Source: Anaerofustis butyriciformans (GTDB taxonomy: Bacteria; Bacillota; Clostridia; Eubacteriales; Anaerofustaceae). From it: DNA of 64,000 nt. The stretch is taken from assembly GCF_036289385.1 (NCBI RefSeq), contig NZ_JAYFFH010000003.1, forward strand, positions 1 to 64,000, in the 5' to 3' direction. Both the position numbers and the translations under genes were made by a program. The notes beneath the pieces were generated by a model, which had not been told where the DNA came from, ran no database searches, and saw only the letters and a list, made by a program, of their open reading frames with translations. Shown here piece after piece: positions 7,181 through 14,974 of the stretch (its first letter is position 1; each line of letters opens with the position of its first letter).

Positions 7181-8425
7181 ATGAATTTACAAGACAAAAG
7201 AGAATTACTTAATTACAAAAAAGGAGAATTAAAAACAAAACAGGCTGAACTTAATACCCATAAGGAGAAATTAAAAAGCTTAACTATTGAGGACGATACT
7301 TATAACGATTTACAGGAAAAAGTTACAACACTTTTAAATGATATTACTTCATTAAATGAAGATATTACAAGTTTAAGTTCAGATATTACTACTGAAGAAA
7401 AATCGTTAAATGATTTATCAAATGAATATAACAAAACTAAATCATTAAAACCAAGCGCTAAAAATGATTACTTAAAATCAAAACAAGCGGTTATTGACTT
7501 TGCGGATATTCTTAAGAAAGGGCTGGATGGTTCTAAAACAAGAAAAGAATGGGAAGATAACTTAAAATCAAAAGGTATCACTAACCCGGATTTACTTTTA
7601 CCGGAGGCAATCGTTACTGAAATTAATAACGCATTGGAACAAAGCGGCTTTATTTACAAAACATTTAACGATACAGGTTTAACAGTATTTAAAGTAATGC
7701 ATGACACTCAAAGTGACGGAAACGAAAGAGCAAGAGGACACAAAAAAGGCACAACAAAGAAAGAAGAACAAATCACTTTAACAGACAAAGAAATCAGAGC
7801 CCAATATGTTTACAAATATTTAACTCTTGATAAAGAGATTATAAGAGAACAACAAGACACAGGAGCATTAATCAATTACGTTATGAAAGAATTACCTCAA
7901 AAGGTAATTATGGAAATCGAAAGAGCTGCAATCGTTGGAGACGGAAGAGGTAGCAGTGATGAAGATAAAATCACAAAGTTTGAAGCAATTACAGAAGCTG
8001 ATGATTATTATGTAACTAAAACAGAGGCTACAACAAACTTCTATGAAGATATTATTTTAAACTTAAAAGGCAAAATTAAAGCACAAGGTAAAAAATACCT
8101 TGTAATGTCAACAGACTCTTTAAGCGAACTTCAACTTGCGAAAGATGAAGCAGGACATTATATCTTCCCTGCAGGATTAGACATTGCAAAAACTCTTGGA
8201 GTAGATACTATATTTACCCCAACATGGATGGACAGTGTTAAAACTACTGTAAAAGCTATTATGTATGTAGGAAATGCATATAAAATGGTGGGTGATAAAG
8301 ATTTATCTTCTTATGAAAACTTCTTGCTTTCACAAAATAAAAATGAATATTTAATGGAAATTTATAAAGGCGGTGCCTTAGCTGAATATAAATCAGCTGC
8401 AGTGCTAACAGTAGCAGAAGCATAG
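7181..8425 (+). CDS. HK97-fold major capsid protein
   Basis: This encodes 414 residues. Residues 1-90 form a Lys/Glu/Leu/Ser-rich coiled coil, the delta scaffold domain removed by the protease. From about residue 120 comes the HK97 fold: LLLPEAIVTEINNALEQSGFIYKTFN, the E-loop and VIMEIERAAIVGDGRG, then the axial domain with YLVMSTDSLSELQLAKD. The gene starts 3 bases after the protease stop with an AAAGGAG site. The call is firm. Confidence 0.93.
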   Translation: MNLQDKRELLNYKKGELKTKQAELNTHKEKLKSLTIEDDTYNDLQEKVTTLLNDITSLNEDITSLSSDITTEEKSLNDLSNEYNKTKSLKPSAKNDYLKSKQAVIDFADILKKGLDGSKTRKEWEDNLKSKGITNPDLLLPEAIVTEINNALEQSGFIYKTFNDTGLTVFKVMHDTQSDGNERARGHKKGTTKKEEQITLTDKEIRAQYVYKYLTLDKEIIREQQDTGALINYVMKELPQKVIMEIERAAIVGDGRGSSDEDKITKFEAITEADDYYVTKTEATTNFYEDIILNLKGKIKAQGKKYLVMSTDSLSELQLAKDEAGHYIFPAGLDIAKTLGVDTIFTPTWMDSVKTTVKAIMYVGNAYKMVGDKDLSSYENFLLSQNKNEYLMEIYKGGALAEYKSAAVLTVAEA

Positions 8426-8446
8426 GGTGTATACGGAGGTATTTAA

Positions 8447-8674
8447 ATGAAATATAAAGTATTAGTTCCTTTTGTAGATAAAAATACAAAAAAATTATAT
8501 GGGAAAAATGAAGTTATTGATTTAACTGAAAAAAGAGTAAAAGAGATTCTTTCAAAAAATAAAAAATTAATTGAAGAAATTAAAGAAACAAAAGAAGAAA
8601 TAGTTGAAGAAACTGAAAATAAAGAAGAAGTTGAAGAAACCGAAGAAGTAAAAGAAACACAAAAGAAAAAATAG
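8447..8674 (+). CDS. Small Lys/Glu-rich protein after capsid
   Basis: This encodes 75 residues with a CGGAGG site. Residues 1-35 look folded (YKVLVPFVDKNTKKLYGKNE, then DLTEKRVKEILS). From 40 on it is a Lys/Glu/Val/Thr low-complexity tail. Small proteins with this N-terminal pattern often sit between capsid and connector genes in Bacillota phages; a head-decoration or connector-helper role is possible but not shown. Confidence 0.6.
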   Translation: MKYKVLVPFVDKNTKKLYGKNEVIDLTEKRVKEILSKNKKLIEEIKETKEEIVEETENKEEVEETEEVKETQKKK

Positions 8675-8686
8675 GGAGATGATAAT

Positions 8687-9034
8687 ATGTCTACTATTTT
8701 AGAAAAGATAAAAACAAAAATAGAAGTTGACAGTGAAGAGACTATCTTTGACAGTCAGCTTCTTTTAAGTATTAATTCTAGTATTGCATCTTTAATAAAA
8801 AACGGTATTCCAATTAGTTTTATAGAAGAAAACAGTAATGTTGATATTTGGCAGGATTTAAGGGAAAGTGATATTAATTTGGTTATTGATTTTATTTATA
8901 GGGATATTATTCCCGAGTTTGACCGTGATTTGCTTTCTTCTTCCACAACAATAAATTATCTAAATGAAAAGAATACGGATATTTTATATTACTTGAAATC
9001 CGTTTATGACGTGGGGGAGAAAAATGAAGTCTAA
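8687..9034 (+). CDS. Head-tail connector (gp6-like)
   Basis: This encodes 115 residues, almost all helical (ILEKIKTKIEVDSEETIFDSQLLLSINSSIASLIKNGI). Length, position directly after the capsid block and the helical pattern fit gp6-like connectors, which form the ring under the portal. It overlaps the next gene by 11 bases. No catalytic motif is expected or seen. Confidence 0.7.
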   Translation: MSTILEKIKTKIEVDSEETIFDSQLLLSINSSIASLIKNGIPISFIEENSNVDIWQDLRESDINLVIDFIYRDIIPEFDRDLLSSSTTINYLNEKNTDILYYLKSVYDVGEKNEV

Positions 9035-9329
9035 CAGATACGGTATTATTCTTGGTTTTGATATGAGAGAGGAAGTGGAAAAGGGAGTATTTGAAAGCAA
9101 TGTGACCGAGAAGAAAGTAAAAGCGGAAGAAATGCAGGTATATCAAAGAAGACTTAACGAAGCGGAACTTGAGGGATTTGTCGTAAGTGCAAGGTTTAGA
9201 ATAAGAAATTATCATATTGACAAGAAATTGAAATATGTAACATTTAAAGGTTTAAAGTATAAAGTTAACAGCATTTATAACGATATTAATTCCCATAGCT
9301 GTGAGATAGAACTGGGAGAATTGGTATGA
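9024..9329 (+). CDS. Head closure / head-tail adaptor protein
   Basis: This encodes 101 residues. I start at ATG 9024, which follows GGGGGAGA, rather than the ATG at 9006 upstream of that site. It is beta-rich (VSARFRIRNYHID, then YVTFKGLKYKVNSIYND), as in SPP1 gp16-like stoppers, and lies between the gp6-like connector and the next joining protein. The assignment is by position and fold character. Confidence 0.65.
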   Translation: MKSNRYGIILGFDMREEVEKGVFESNVTEKKVKAEEMQVYQRRLNEAELEGFVVSARFRIRNYHIDKKLKYVTFKGLKYKVNSIYNDINSHSCEIELGELV

Positions 9330-9670
9330 GAAAGTTTTTTACAAGAGAAGATATACAAAGCATTCTTGAAAGCAATACACTCGGGGCGGAAGTATCCTAT
9401 GTATCAAGGGAAGACGACAAAAGTCCCGACAATTACATTGTTTATTATCGATTAAGCCCTAATAAATCGATATATGGGGATAACAACGTACATTTACGAA
9501 AAGCATTGATTCAAGTTACTCATTTCCATAAAAAGAAGCTGGATAGTATCGAAGATTTAATTTTAAAAAATTTTGGTGTTGAACCTCTTTCTTTTGACTT
9601 GCCTCAACCTGATACGGATTATCTTGCCACTTATTATAGGTTTGAAATTTTAACAAATGGAGGCTGGTGA
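9326..9670 (+). CDS. Tail completion / head-tail joining protein
   Basis: This encodes 114 residues, overlapping the previous gene by ATGA and the next by TGATG. It reads as a small alpha/beta protein: FTREDIQSILESNTLG, then NYIVYYRLSPNKSIYGD and IQVTHFHKKKLDSIEDLI. Its length and order match the fourth connector gene of HK97-like clusters. No stronger motif is visible. Confidence 0.6.
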   Translation: MRKFFTREDIQSILESNTLGAEVSYVSREDDKSPDNYIVYYRLSPNKSIYGDNNVHLRKALIQVTHFHKKKLDSIEDLILKNFGVEPLSFDLPQPDTDYLATYYRFEILTNGGW

Positions 9671-10056
9671 TGAGTAAAACGAAAGTAACAATTAATAGTA
9701 TTGAAATTGATATAACAGATGAAATTGAAAAGATTACTGAGAAAGCGGGGAAAGACTGTGCATCCTTGATTAAACAAAAAGCCCCAAGAGCTACCGGGGA
9801 TTATGCTAATGGTTGGACATATGAAATGGAAAATAACAATAAAACCGTTAGGGTGTTCAATGACGGTGAAAATAAAACTCTTACACATTTATTGGAATTG
9901 GGACACAGAACCAAATTGGGAAAGGGGAAAGGAAAAAGAAAAGTCGGCGGTAAATCAACCGTTGCACCTCAGGAGCATATACGACCTGCTTATAATGTAA
10001 TTAAAAGAGAATATTTAGAAAATTTAAAAAGTATAAAAATGAAAGTAAAAAAATAG
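9670..10056 (+). CDS. HK97 gp10-like tail component
   Basis: This encodes 128 residues from the ATG at 9670, 7 bases after GGAGG and overlapping the preceding stop; an in-frame GTG at 9667 is less well placed. The conserved pattern is present: IKQKAPRATGDYANGW, THLLELGHRTK, and APQEHIRPAYN. Proteins of this family complete or terminate the tail tube at the head end. The family call is firm. Confidence 0.85.
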   Translation: MSKTKVTINSIEIDITDEIEKITEKAGKDCASLIKQKAPRATGDYANGWTYEMENNNKTVRVFNDGENKTLTHLLELGHRTKLGKGKGKRKVGGKSTVAPQEHIRPAYNVIKREYLENLKSIKMKVKK

Positions 10057-10067
10057 GAGGATATGAT

Positions 10068-10700
10068 ATGGCAATGGAATATACATATGATACTAGAGAA
10101 GGTACTCATGGTGTCAGCTATGGGGCTTTTTCAAAAATTGTTAAAACAGACGAAGGTGCGATTGATACATCTATCGTTCCCAAAAGTATGACAGGTTTAA
10201 GAACATGCAGTTTTGAAACATCACAAGAAAGTAATCCTTTTTATGCAGATAATGTAGAACATTTAAGATTAATGGGAGCAAAAACAACAGAGGGAACTAT
10301 TACCGTTTATCAATTTCCTAAACAATTTGTTTTAGACCATTTAGGTAAAAAGGAAATGCCTAATACAGGGCTTGTGGATACGGGAAAAGGCGAAAATTTT
10401 ATTTTCCAGTTTATAGAAGACGTAGAGGATGAATTTGGCAAAAAATACAGACAACTGAGTATTTATTATAATGTTAAAGCTTCTCCTCCTACGGGAGAAA
10501 GCACAACGGACGAAGATGCGGTTGAATTGAAAGAGTTTGAAATACCTGTTACGGCGAGTCCAAATTCTTTGGTTACGGATTCAGACGGAAATGCTGTCAC
10601 TTGCATGGTAATTACAGAAGACGATACAAATTCCGCATTGATTGATTTGGCTTACAAACAAATTATCTTGCCTACGACGTCAATACCGGATGAAGCATAG
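10068..10700 (+). CDS. Major tail (tube) protein
   Basis: This encodes 210 residues with an AGGAGGA site. It resembles phi13-family major tail proteins: a beta-rich sequence with YGAFSKIVKTDEGAID, MGAKTTEGTITVYQFP, FIFQFIEDVEDEFG and ELKEFEIPVTASP. Copies stack as rings to form the tail tube around the tape measure. The position between gp10-like and the frameshifting chaperones is the conserved one. No C-terminal Ig-like extension is present. Confidence 0.85.
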   Translation: MAMEYTYDTREGTHGVSYGAFSKIVKTDEGAIDTSIVPKSMTGLRTCSFETSQESNPFYADNVEHLRLMGAKTTEGTITVYQFPKQFVLDHLGKKEMPNTGLVDTGKGENFIFQFIEDVEDEFGKKYRQLSIYYNVKASPPTGESTTDEDAVELKEFEIPVTASPNSLVTDSDGNAVTCMVITEDDTNSALIDLAYKQIILPTTSIPDEA

Positions 10701-10711
10701 GAGTTTTAAAA

Positions 10712-11170
10712 ATGATAAAAGAAAAAGTCAGTTATATGGATGTTGTCAGAACAGAAGAAGGATTTGAGGAAAAAGAAAAGGAGTCGATGGTTCGATTCCT
10801 TTTTTCAGTTTCGGCCTTAAGACTTTATGAACAAAAAACGGGACGAAAATTTTTTAAAGATTACGGAAAGATATCAAATATTTTACTTAAATATATTTCT
10901 TCCATGTTCAAAGACAAAAAGGATTTAAACAATTTGACTCAAAGTGAAGCGTTGCAGCTAACACCTCTTTTGACGGATTCGCAAATTAATGAATTTTTGT
11001 TTGACCTTATTCCCTGTCTTTATGTGAAAATTTTTGACGGAAAATATGTTCAAAACGAAGAGACTTATGACGAATGTATGGATTCTATTTGGATGATGGA
11101 ACTTATAAACATGCCCTTTTTTATGAAGATATTTCAAGAACTTTCCTCTTTTAAATCAAAAAAAAAGTAA
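10712..11170 (+). CDS. Tail assembly chaperone, short form (gpG-like)
   Basis: This encodes 152 residues ending SFKSKKK at a run of A. By position between major tail protein and tape measure, this is the G-type chaperone that coats the tape measure during tail assembly. Its last codons contain the heptamer A AAA AAG at 11161-11167 in the correct phase for -1 slippage, and a longer product is predicted. The start overlaps a site in TAGGAG at the previous stop. The position-based call is strong. Confidence 0.85.
   Translation: MIKEKVSYMDVVRTEEGFEEKEKESMVRFLFSVSALRLYEQKTGRKFFKDYGKISNILLKYISSMFKDKKDLNNLTQSEALQLTPLLTDSQINEFLFDLIPCLYVKIFDGKYVQNEETYDECMDSIWMMELINMPFFMKIFQELSSFKSKKK
11161..11167 (+). 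promoter_or_regulatory. Programmed -1 ribosomal frameshift slippery site
   Basis: The heptamer A AAA AAG lies in phase with the short chaperone frame, one codon before its stop. Slipping back one base moves ribosomes into an open frame that continues to 11370. Tail chaperone frameshifting is conserved among siphoviruses. A run of nine A in total (11158-11166) makes slippage easy. Confidence 0.85.
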
Positions 11171-11370
11171 AAAGTAAAAACAGTGTTGAGACTGATTATG
11201 TAGAGGTGTACAGAGCTATTGCAATTTTAAATATTCCGATTGAATGGGCGGAAAGTCAACATTTGAATTTTATATTGAATTTACTGCAAGAAATAAGTAG
11301 AGATGAAAAAGAAACCAAAGGAAAACAGATAAGCAATTCTGTAATTTACCAAAATATGACCGATAAATAA
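11167..11370 (+). CDS. Tail assembly chaperone, frameshift extension (T part of gpGT)
   Basis: This frame has no start of its own and is reached by -1 slippage at 11161-11167. It adds 67 residues (VKSKNSVETDYVEVYRAI, then NIPIEWAESQHLNFILNLLQ) to the 152-residue chaperone, giving a product of about 219 residues. In other siphoviruses the T part binds the major tail protein while G binds the tape measure. The codons, length and lack of a start support this reading. Confidence 0.85.
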   Translation, partial: VKSKNSVETDYVEVYRAIAILNIPIEWAESQHLNFILNLLQEISRDEKETKGKQISNSVIYQNMTDK

Positions 11371-11386
11371 AGAAGGGAGGGAGAAT

Positions 11387-13801
11387 ATGGCCGAAACATA
11401 TGAAGGTTTATATGTCAAATTTGGAGCGGATACCGTTGAGTTTGATAATTCCATAAAAGGAATGAACAAGGCTCTTGCGGGGCTTAAAAAAGATATTTCC
11501 ACATTAAACAAGCAGTTAAAATTTGACCCCGACAATGTTGATTTGCTTACCAAAAAGCTTGAAAACTTTGAAGAGCAGGCAAGGGTCGGAGCTTTAAAAA
11601 TTGAAGAGTTAAGAAAACAGCAGGCAGCATTGGGAAGTGAAAAAATCGGCACGGCTGAGTGGAATAAATTTGAACTTGAAATAAATAGGGTTCAAGGACA
11701 AATGGTTACTGTTAATAGAGCAATCAACTCAACGAGAAAAAGTATAAAAGACGTTGGTGATCCTCAAAGTGTATATAATTTAAATAAAGCAATAAATGAT
11801 GTTGCGGCGGATTTGGATATAGTAAACAGAAAGTTACAGCTTGACCCATCAAATGTAGCTTTAAGTGCCAAGAAGATGCTACTCTTAAAGGAGCAGTCAG
11901 AACTTGCAAATCAGAAAGTAGTATCTTTAATGAAAGAATTAGCATCATTTGGAATAGAGGATATAGGAACTGCTGAATTTAAAGAAGTACAAAGAGCACT
12001 CGGCAATGCGGAGATTGAAGCGAAACAGCTTGAGAATGCGATAGAAGATTTAGGAAATGCAGGAAAGGAAGCATCTGATGAGGTTGGTGAAATTAAAAAC
12101 TCACTTTCTGCAGGAGCAATAGGCGGTGCGGTGTCTGGAGCCGTTCAGTCTATGGCAGATAGTCTTGGAAACTTAATTGAAGAGACCAAAGAATATAGAA
12201 TGATTATGGCTTCTCTTGAAGAATCTTCTAAAAATGCAGGTTATTCAGCTTCTGAAACAAGGCAGGTTTATCAAACACTTCAAGGTGTTTTAGGGGATAC
12301 CCAGTCTGCAGCAACAGCAACGGCAAATCTACAAGCTTTAGGACTTTCACAACAGGATTTAATGAATGTTACAAATGCAAGTATCGGTGCATGGGCTAAG
12401 TATGGTGATTCTATTCCTATTGACGGATTAGCCGAAAGCATAAATGAAACAATAAAAGCAGGACAAGTAACGGGAACCTTTGCAGATGTTTTAAACTGGG
12501 CGGGTACAAACGAAGATGAATTTAATAAAAAACTTGCACAGTGTAAAACAGATTCAGAAAGAACAAACGTTGTTATGCAGGAACTTGCAAATCAAGGACT
12601 TACTCAGTCCGGTAAAGCTTGGCAGGAAAATAACAAGGATATGGTCGAAGCAAATAAAGCACAGGATAATCTTAATCAAGCAATGTCGGGACTTGCTCAA
12701 ACTTTACAACCTATAATGACCGCAATAATTCAAGGTATTACACAGGTTGTTAATTGGTTTAATAACTTATCTCCTGCGGGAAAAACAGTTGTTGCGGTAA
12801 TTGGAGGAATAGTAGCTGCATTGGTTGTTTTAGGACCCGCTATTCTTTCCGTTATGGGAGCCGTAACAGCGTTGGAAATCAGTCTTGCACCCGTTATAGC
12901 AATAGTGGTCGGAATTGTTGCCGCCATAACCGCAGTTATATTGATAATAAAAAATTGGGGAACAATCACTCAGTGGTTGAGTGATATGTGGACGGAGTTT
13001 AAAAGCAGAATGACGGCAATTTGGAATGGTATTAAAACCGTGATAAGCGTTGTGGTAAATGCTGTCAAAACGGTAATAACAACGATATTTAACGGTATAA
13101 AAACATATTTTCAAACTGTTTTCAATATTTACAAAACAATTTTTACCACGGTTTGGAATGCAATAGTTACGGTTGTCACAACCGTTGTAAATACGATTAA
13201 AACGATAATAACTACGGTGTTCAATGCAATATCTACAGTAATTACTACTGTTTGGAATAGAATTAAATCTATATTTACAAGTGCATTGAACGGAATTAAA
13301 AGCGTGGTTCAAAATGCTTGGAACACGATTAAAAATGTGTTTAGCAAAGGAGTATCTTCAATTTTAAATATTATCGGAAATATTAAAAACAAAATCGCTG
13401 CAAAATTTAAAGGGCTTCCTAGTGCGATAAAAAATGCAATAGGAAATCTTGCAAGCGTAGGTAAAGCAATCATAAACGGTATTTTAAGCGGACTTACAGG
13501 TATTGCCGGTAGAATCAAAGATAAAATCGTTGACGGAATAAGTTCGGCAAAAAGAGGTCTTGGGGATATTGCAGCTTCAATATTTGGTAAGTCTTTTGGC
13601 GGTGTAAATTACGATGTTGGAGTAAACGGTGGTTCATTTTTAAATGATGTTATAAAAATGCAAAAAGGATTTTCGATGCCAAAGATTATGGCAGGTACAA
13701 ATTCAGCTACTACATTAAATATAAGTGTATCGGCTAATAATAGCAATGGAATGGAAATTGCAAGGGCAGTTGAAAGAGTTATTGTAAGACGTCTTACTTA
13801 A
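11387..13801 (+). CDS. Tail tape measure protein
   Basis: This encodes 804 residues with an AGGGAGGGAG site. The N-terminal 220 residues are long helices with paired LKKDISTLNKQLKFDPDNVD-type repeats. About residues 455-530 are hydrophobic (AVIGGIVAALVVLGPAILS and a second stretch), the segment linked to membrane passage. Residues 545-654 form ten 11-residue repeats. By the usual rule of about 1.5 angstrom per residue, the tail would be near 120 nm. No lytic domain is visible. Confidence 0.93.
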   Translation: MAETYEGLYVKFGADTVEFDNSIKGMNKALAGLKKDISTLNKQLKFDPDNVDLLTKKLENFEEQARVGALKIEELRKQQAALGSEKIGTAEWNKFELEINRVQGQMVTVNRAINSTRKSIKDVGDPQSVYNLNKAINDVAADLDIVNRKLQLDPSNVALSAKKMLLLKEQSELANQKVVSLMKELASFGIEDIGTAEFKEVQRALGNAEIEAKQLENAIEDLGNAGKEASDEVGEIKNSLSAGAIGGAVSGAVQSMADSLGNLIEETKEYRMIMASLEESSKNAGYSASETRQVYQTLQGVLGDTQSAATATANLQALGLSQQDLMNVTNASIGAWAKYGDSIPIDGLAESINETIKAGQVTGTFADVLNWAGTNEDEFNKKLAQCKTDSERTNVVMQELANQGLTQSGKAWQENNKDMVEANKAQDNLNQAMSGLAQTLQPIMTAIIQGITQVVNWFNNLSPAGKTVVAVIGGIVAALVVLGPAILSVMGAVTALEISLAPVIAIVVGIVAAITAVILIIKNWGTITQWLSDMWTEFKSRMTAIWNGIKTVISVVVNAVKTVITTIFNGIKTYFQTVFNIYKTIFTTVWNAIVTVVTTVVNTIKTIITTVFNAISTVITTVWNRIKSIFTSALNGIKSVVQNAWNTIKNVFSKGVSSILNIIGNIKNKIAAKFKGLPSAIKNAIGNLASVGKAIINGILSGLTGIAGRIKDKIVDGISSAKRGLGDIAASIFGKSFGGVNYDVGVNGGSFLNDVIKMQKGFSMPKIMAGTNSATTLNISVSANNSNGMEIARAVERVIVRRLT
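13019..13348 (+). repeat. Ten 11-residue repeats in the tape measure protein
   Basis: Ten consecutive 33-base units encode variants of V-[FW]-N-x-I-K-T-[VI]-[IF]-T-T (for example VFNAISTVITT and VWNRIKSIFTS). An 11-residue period matches a right-handed hendecad coiled coil. The Asn at unit position 3 is kept in every unit. The DNA has diverged between units, so this is an old protein repeat, not a recent tandem duplication. Confidence 0.85.
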
Positions 13802-13825
13802 GGGATAATCCTTAACAACCCTTAT

Positions 13826-13958
13826 TTAAGGGGTGTGACCCCTTAATAACCCCACGACTTTTTTACTCGCCTAAAAAAGTCGAATAAAAGGGCGCCACTG
13901 GGCGTGGAGCCTTAAAACGCATTCCAAAGCTTACTAAAAATACTACCCGTATTTTTAG
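13826..13958 (+). other. Intergenic block of four consecutive hairpins (possible structured RNA)
   Basis: Four inverted repeats lie in about 130 bases between tape measure and distal tail genes. TTAAGGGG/CCCCTTAA (13826-13846) has a 5-base loop; CGACTTTTTT/AAAAAAGTCG (13855-13882) is a perfect 10 bp with an 8-base loop. A GC-rich stem with CCAC/GTGG spans 13888-13913, and CTAAAAATAC/GTATTTTTAG (13934-13958) is a perfect 10 bp with a 5-base loop. None has a proper terminator T run. A structured RNA, an RNA-processing region or a small non-autonomous element are all possible. Confidence 0.55.
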
Positions 13959-14031
13959 AGCTGAAATGCTACCGCCACCCTTGTGTGTTGTAACTAATAA
14001 AAATAATAAAATAAATGGGGAGGTGTTTTTA

Positions 14032-14067
14032 TTGAAGAAAGGAAAGAACTTATATGGCAGGAAATAA
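14032..14067 (+). CDS. Possible 11-residue leader peptide overlapping the distal tail start
   Basis: A TTG at 14032 lies 9 bases after GGGGAGG and opens an 11-codon frame (MKKGKNLYGRK) that ends 12 bases inside the distal tail gene. The tail gene itself has only a weaker GAAAGGA site. Translation of the leader could deliver ribosomes to the ATG at 14054. This is a weak inference from one good ribosome binding site. Confidence 0.25.
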   Translation: MKKGKNLYGRK

Positions 14068-14974
14068 TGCAGTAAGGCAATTTACACTTAAAAATGCTCT
14101 TGGAAGTACTATAAGTCTAAACGATCTTGACTCTTTTGGATATTCACCCGAGGGGCTTGGGATATCTTTTGAAAATAGTTATTACGGAGCAAATGCCAAC
14201 TTTTTAGAAGATACAACGGCTCTGTCACAAAGTCAATTTAATATAAATGTTTTATTTGGAGGGGAGAGTGGGAATCCATATGTAAAATATAACGATTTTA
14301 TAAGGTTTTTAAATTATCAACCTTTATATTTGATTTATGGCATACCTGGTATTGGAACATACGAAAGACAATGCAGGTTATCTGAAATACCGAAAACGGA
14401 ATTAAACGAATATAATGTCATTGACGAGGTTTTGACCCTTGACTTCATTACACCGTGGTACCAATGGATAACACTAAACAGAGAAGATTTGCAACCGCAA
14501 AACGGAGAAGGAAAAATATATGTAAACAATACAGAAAATATAAATACAGGTTATTATGTTTATCCTTATATTTATTCTTCCGATACTACGGCTAAAAAAG
14601 ATTATTTTAACTTAAATAATGACAGTATGTATATGGGACTGGCAGAGTCTTCACCCCTTGAAGTCATTATTGAAAGCCTTGAAAATCAAATAGAAAATCC
14701 AAGCTGGAGAATAGTTCAAGACAGTGTAGAGGTTCAAAACGATAAATATTTTATTACCATGCCGAAACATTCAAAATTAATTGTATCATCAGAACCGCAA
14801 AACCAAAGAGCGGTACTTATAACAGAAGACGGAAGTGTAAGTAATATATATCAGTTCCAGGACATGACTAAAACAAACTTTGTTACCGCTCCTCTTGGTC
14901 AGTCAACTTTCCATTTTGAAGGAATAACAGAGGGGATAAGTCTTAGAATGAGGAAAGAGTGGGTGGTTGTATAA
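14054..14974 (+). CDS. Distal tail protein (Dit-like)
   Basis: This encodes 306 residues. The N-terminal part (RQFTLKNALGSTISL, then PEGLGISFENSYY) and the YNDFIRFLNYQPLYLIYGIPG and TLDFITPWYQW segments match the phage tail family that forms the hub between tube and tip. A beta-rich C-terminal domain of about 150 residues follows. It is coupled to the next gene by TAATG. It carries no enzyme motif. The family call is firm. Confidence 0.8.
   Translation: MAGNNAVRQFTLKNALGSTISLNDLDSFGYSPEGLGISFENSYYGANANFLEDTTALSQSQFNINVLFGGESGNPYVKYNDFIRFLNYQPLYLIYGIPGIGTYERQCRLSEIPKTELNEYNVIDEVLTLDFITPWYQWITLNREDLQPQNGEGKIYVNNTENINTGYYVYPYIYSSDTTAKKDYFNLNNDSMYMGLAESSPLEVIIESLENQIENPSWRIVQDSVEVQNDKYFITMPKHSKLIVSSEPQNQRAVLITEDGSVSNIYQFQDMTKTNFVTAPLGQSTFHFEGITEGISLRMRKEWVVV

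Noticed and set aside
11281..11652. 123-codon leftward frame across the chaperone/tape measure junction
   Set aside because: Antisense to two well-supported phage genes and without a ribosome binding site.
12830..13312. 160-codon leftward frame inside the tape measure gene
   Set aside because: It is antisense to a repeat-rich coding region and its Asn/Tyr/Cys-rich composition is what antisense of such repeats gives.
13802..14053. Diversity-generating retroelement template
   Set aside because: No reverse transcriptase and no matching variable repeat in the nearby tail genes.
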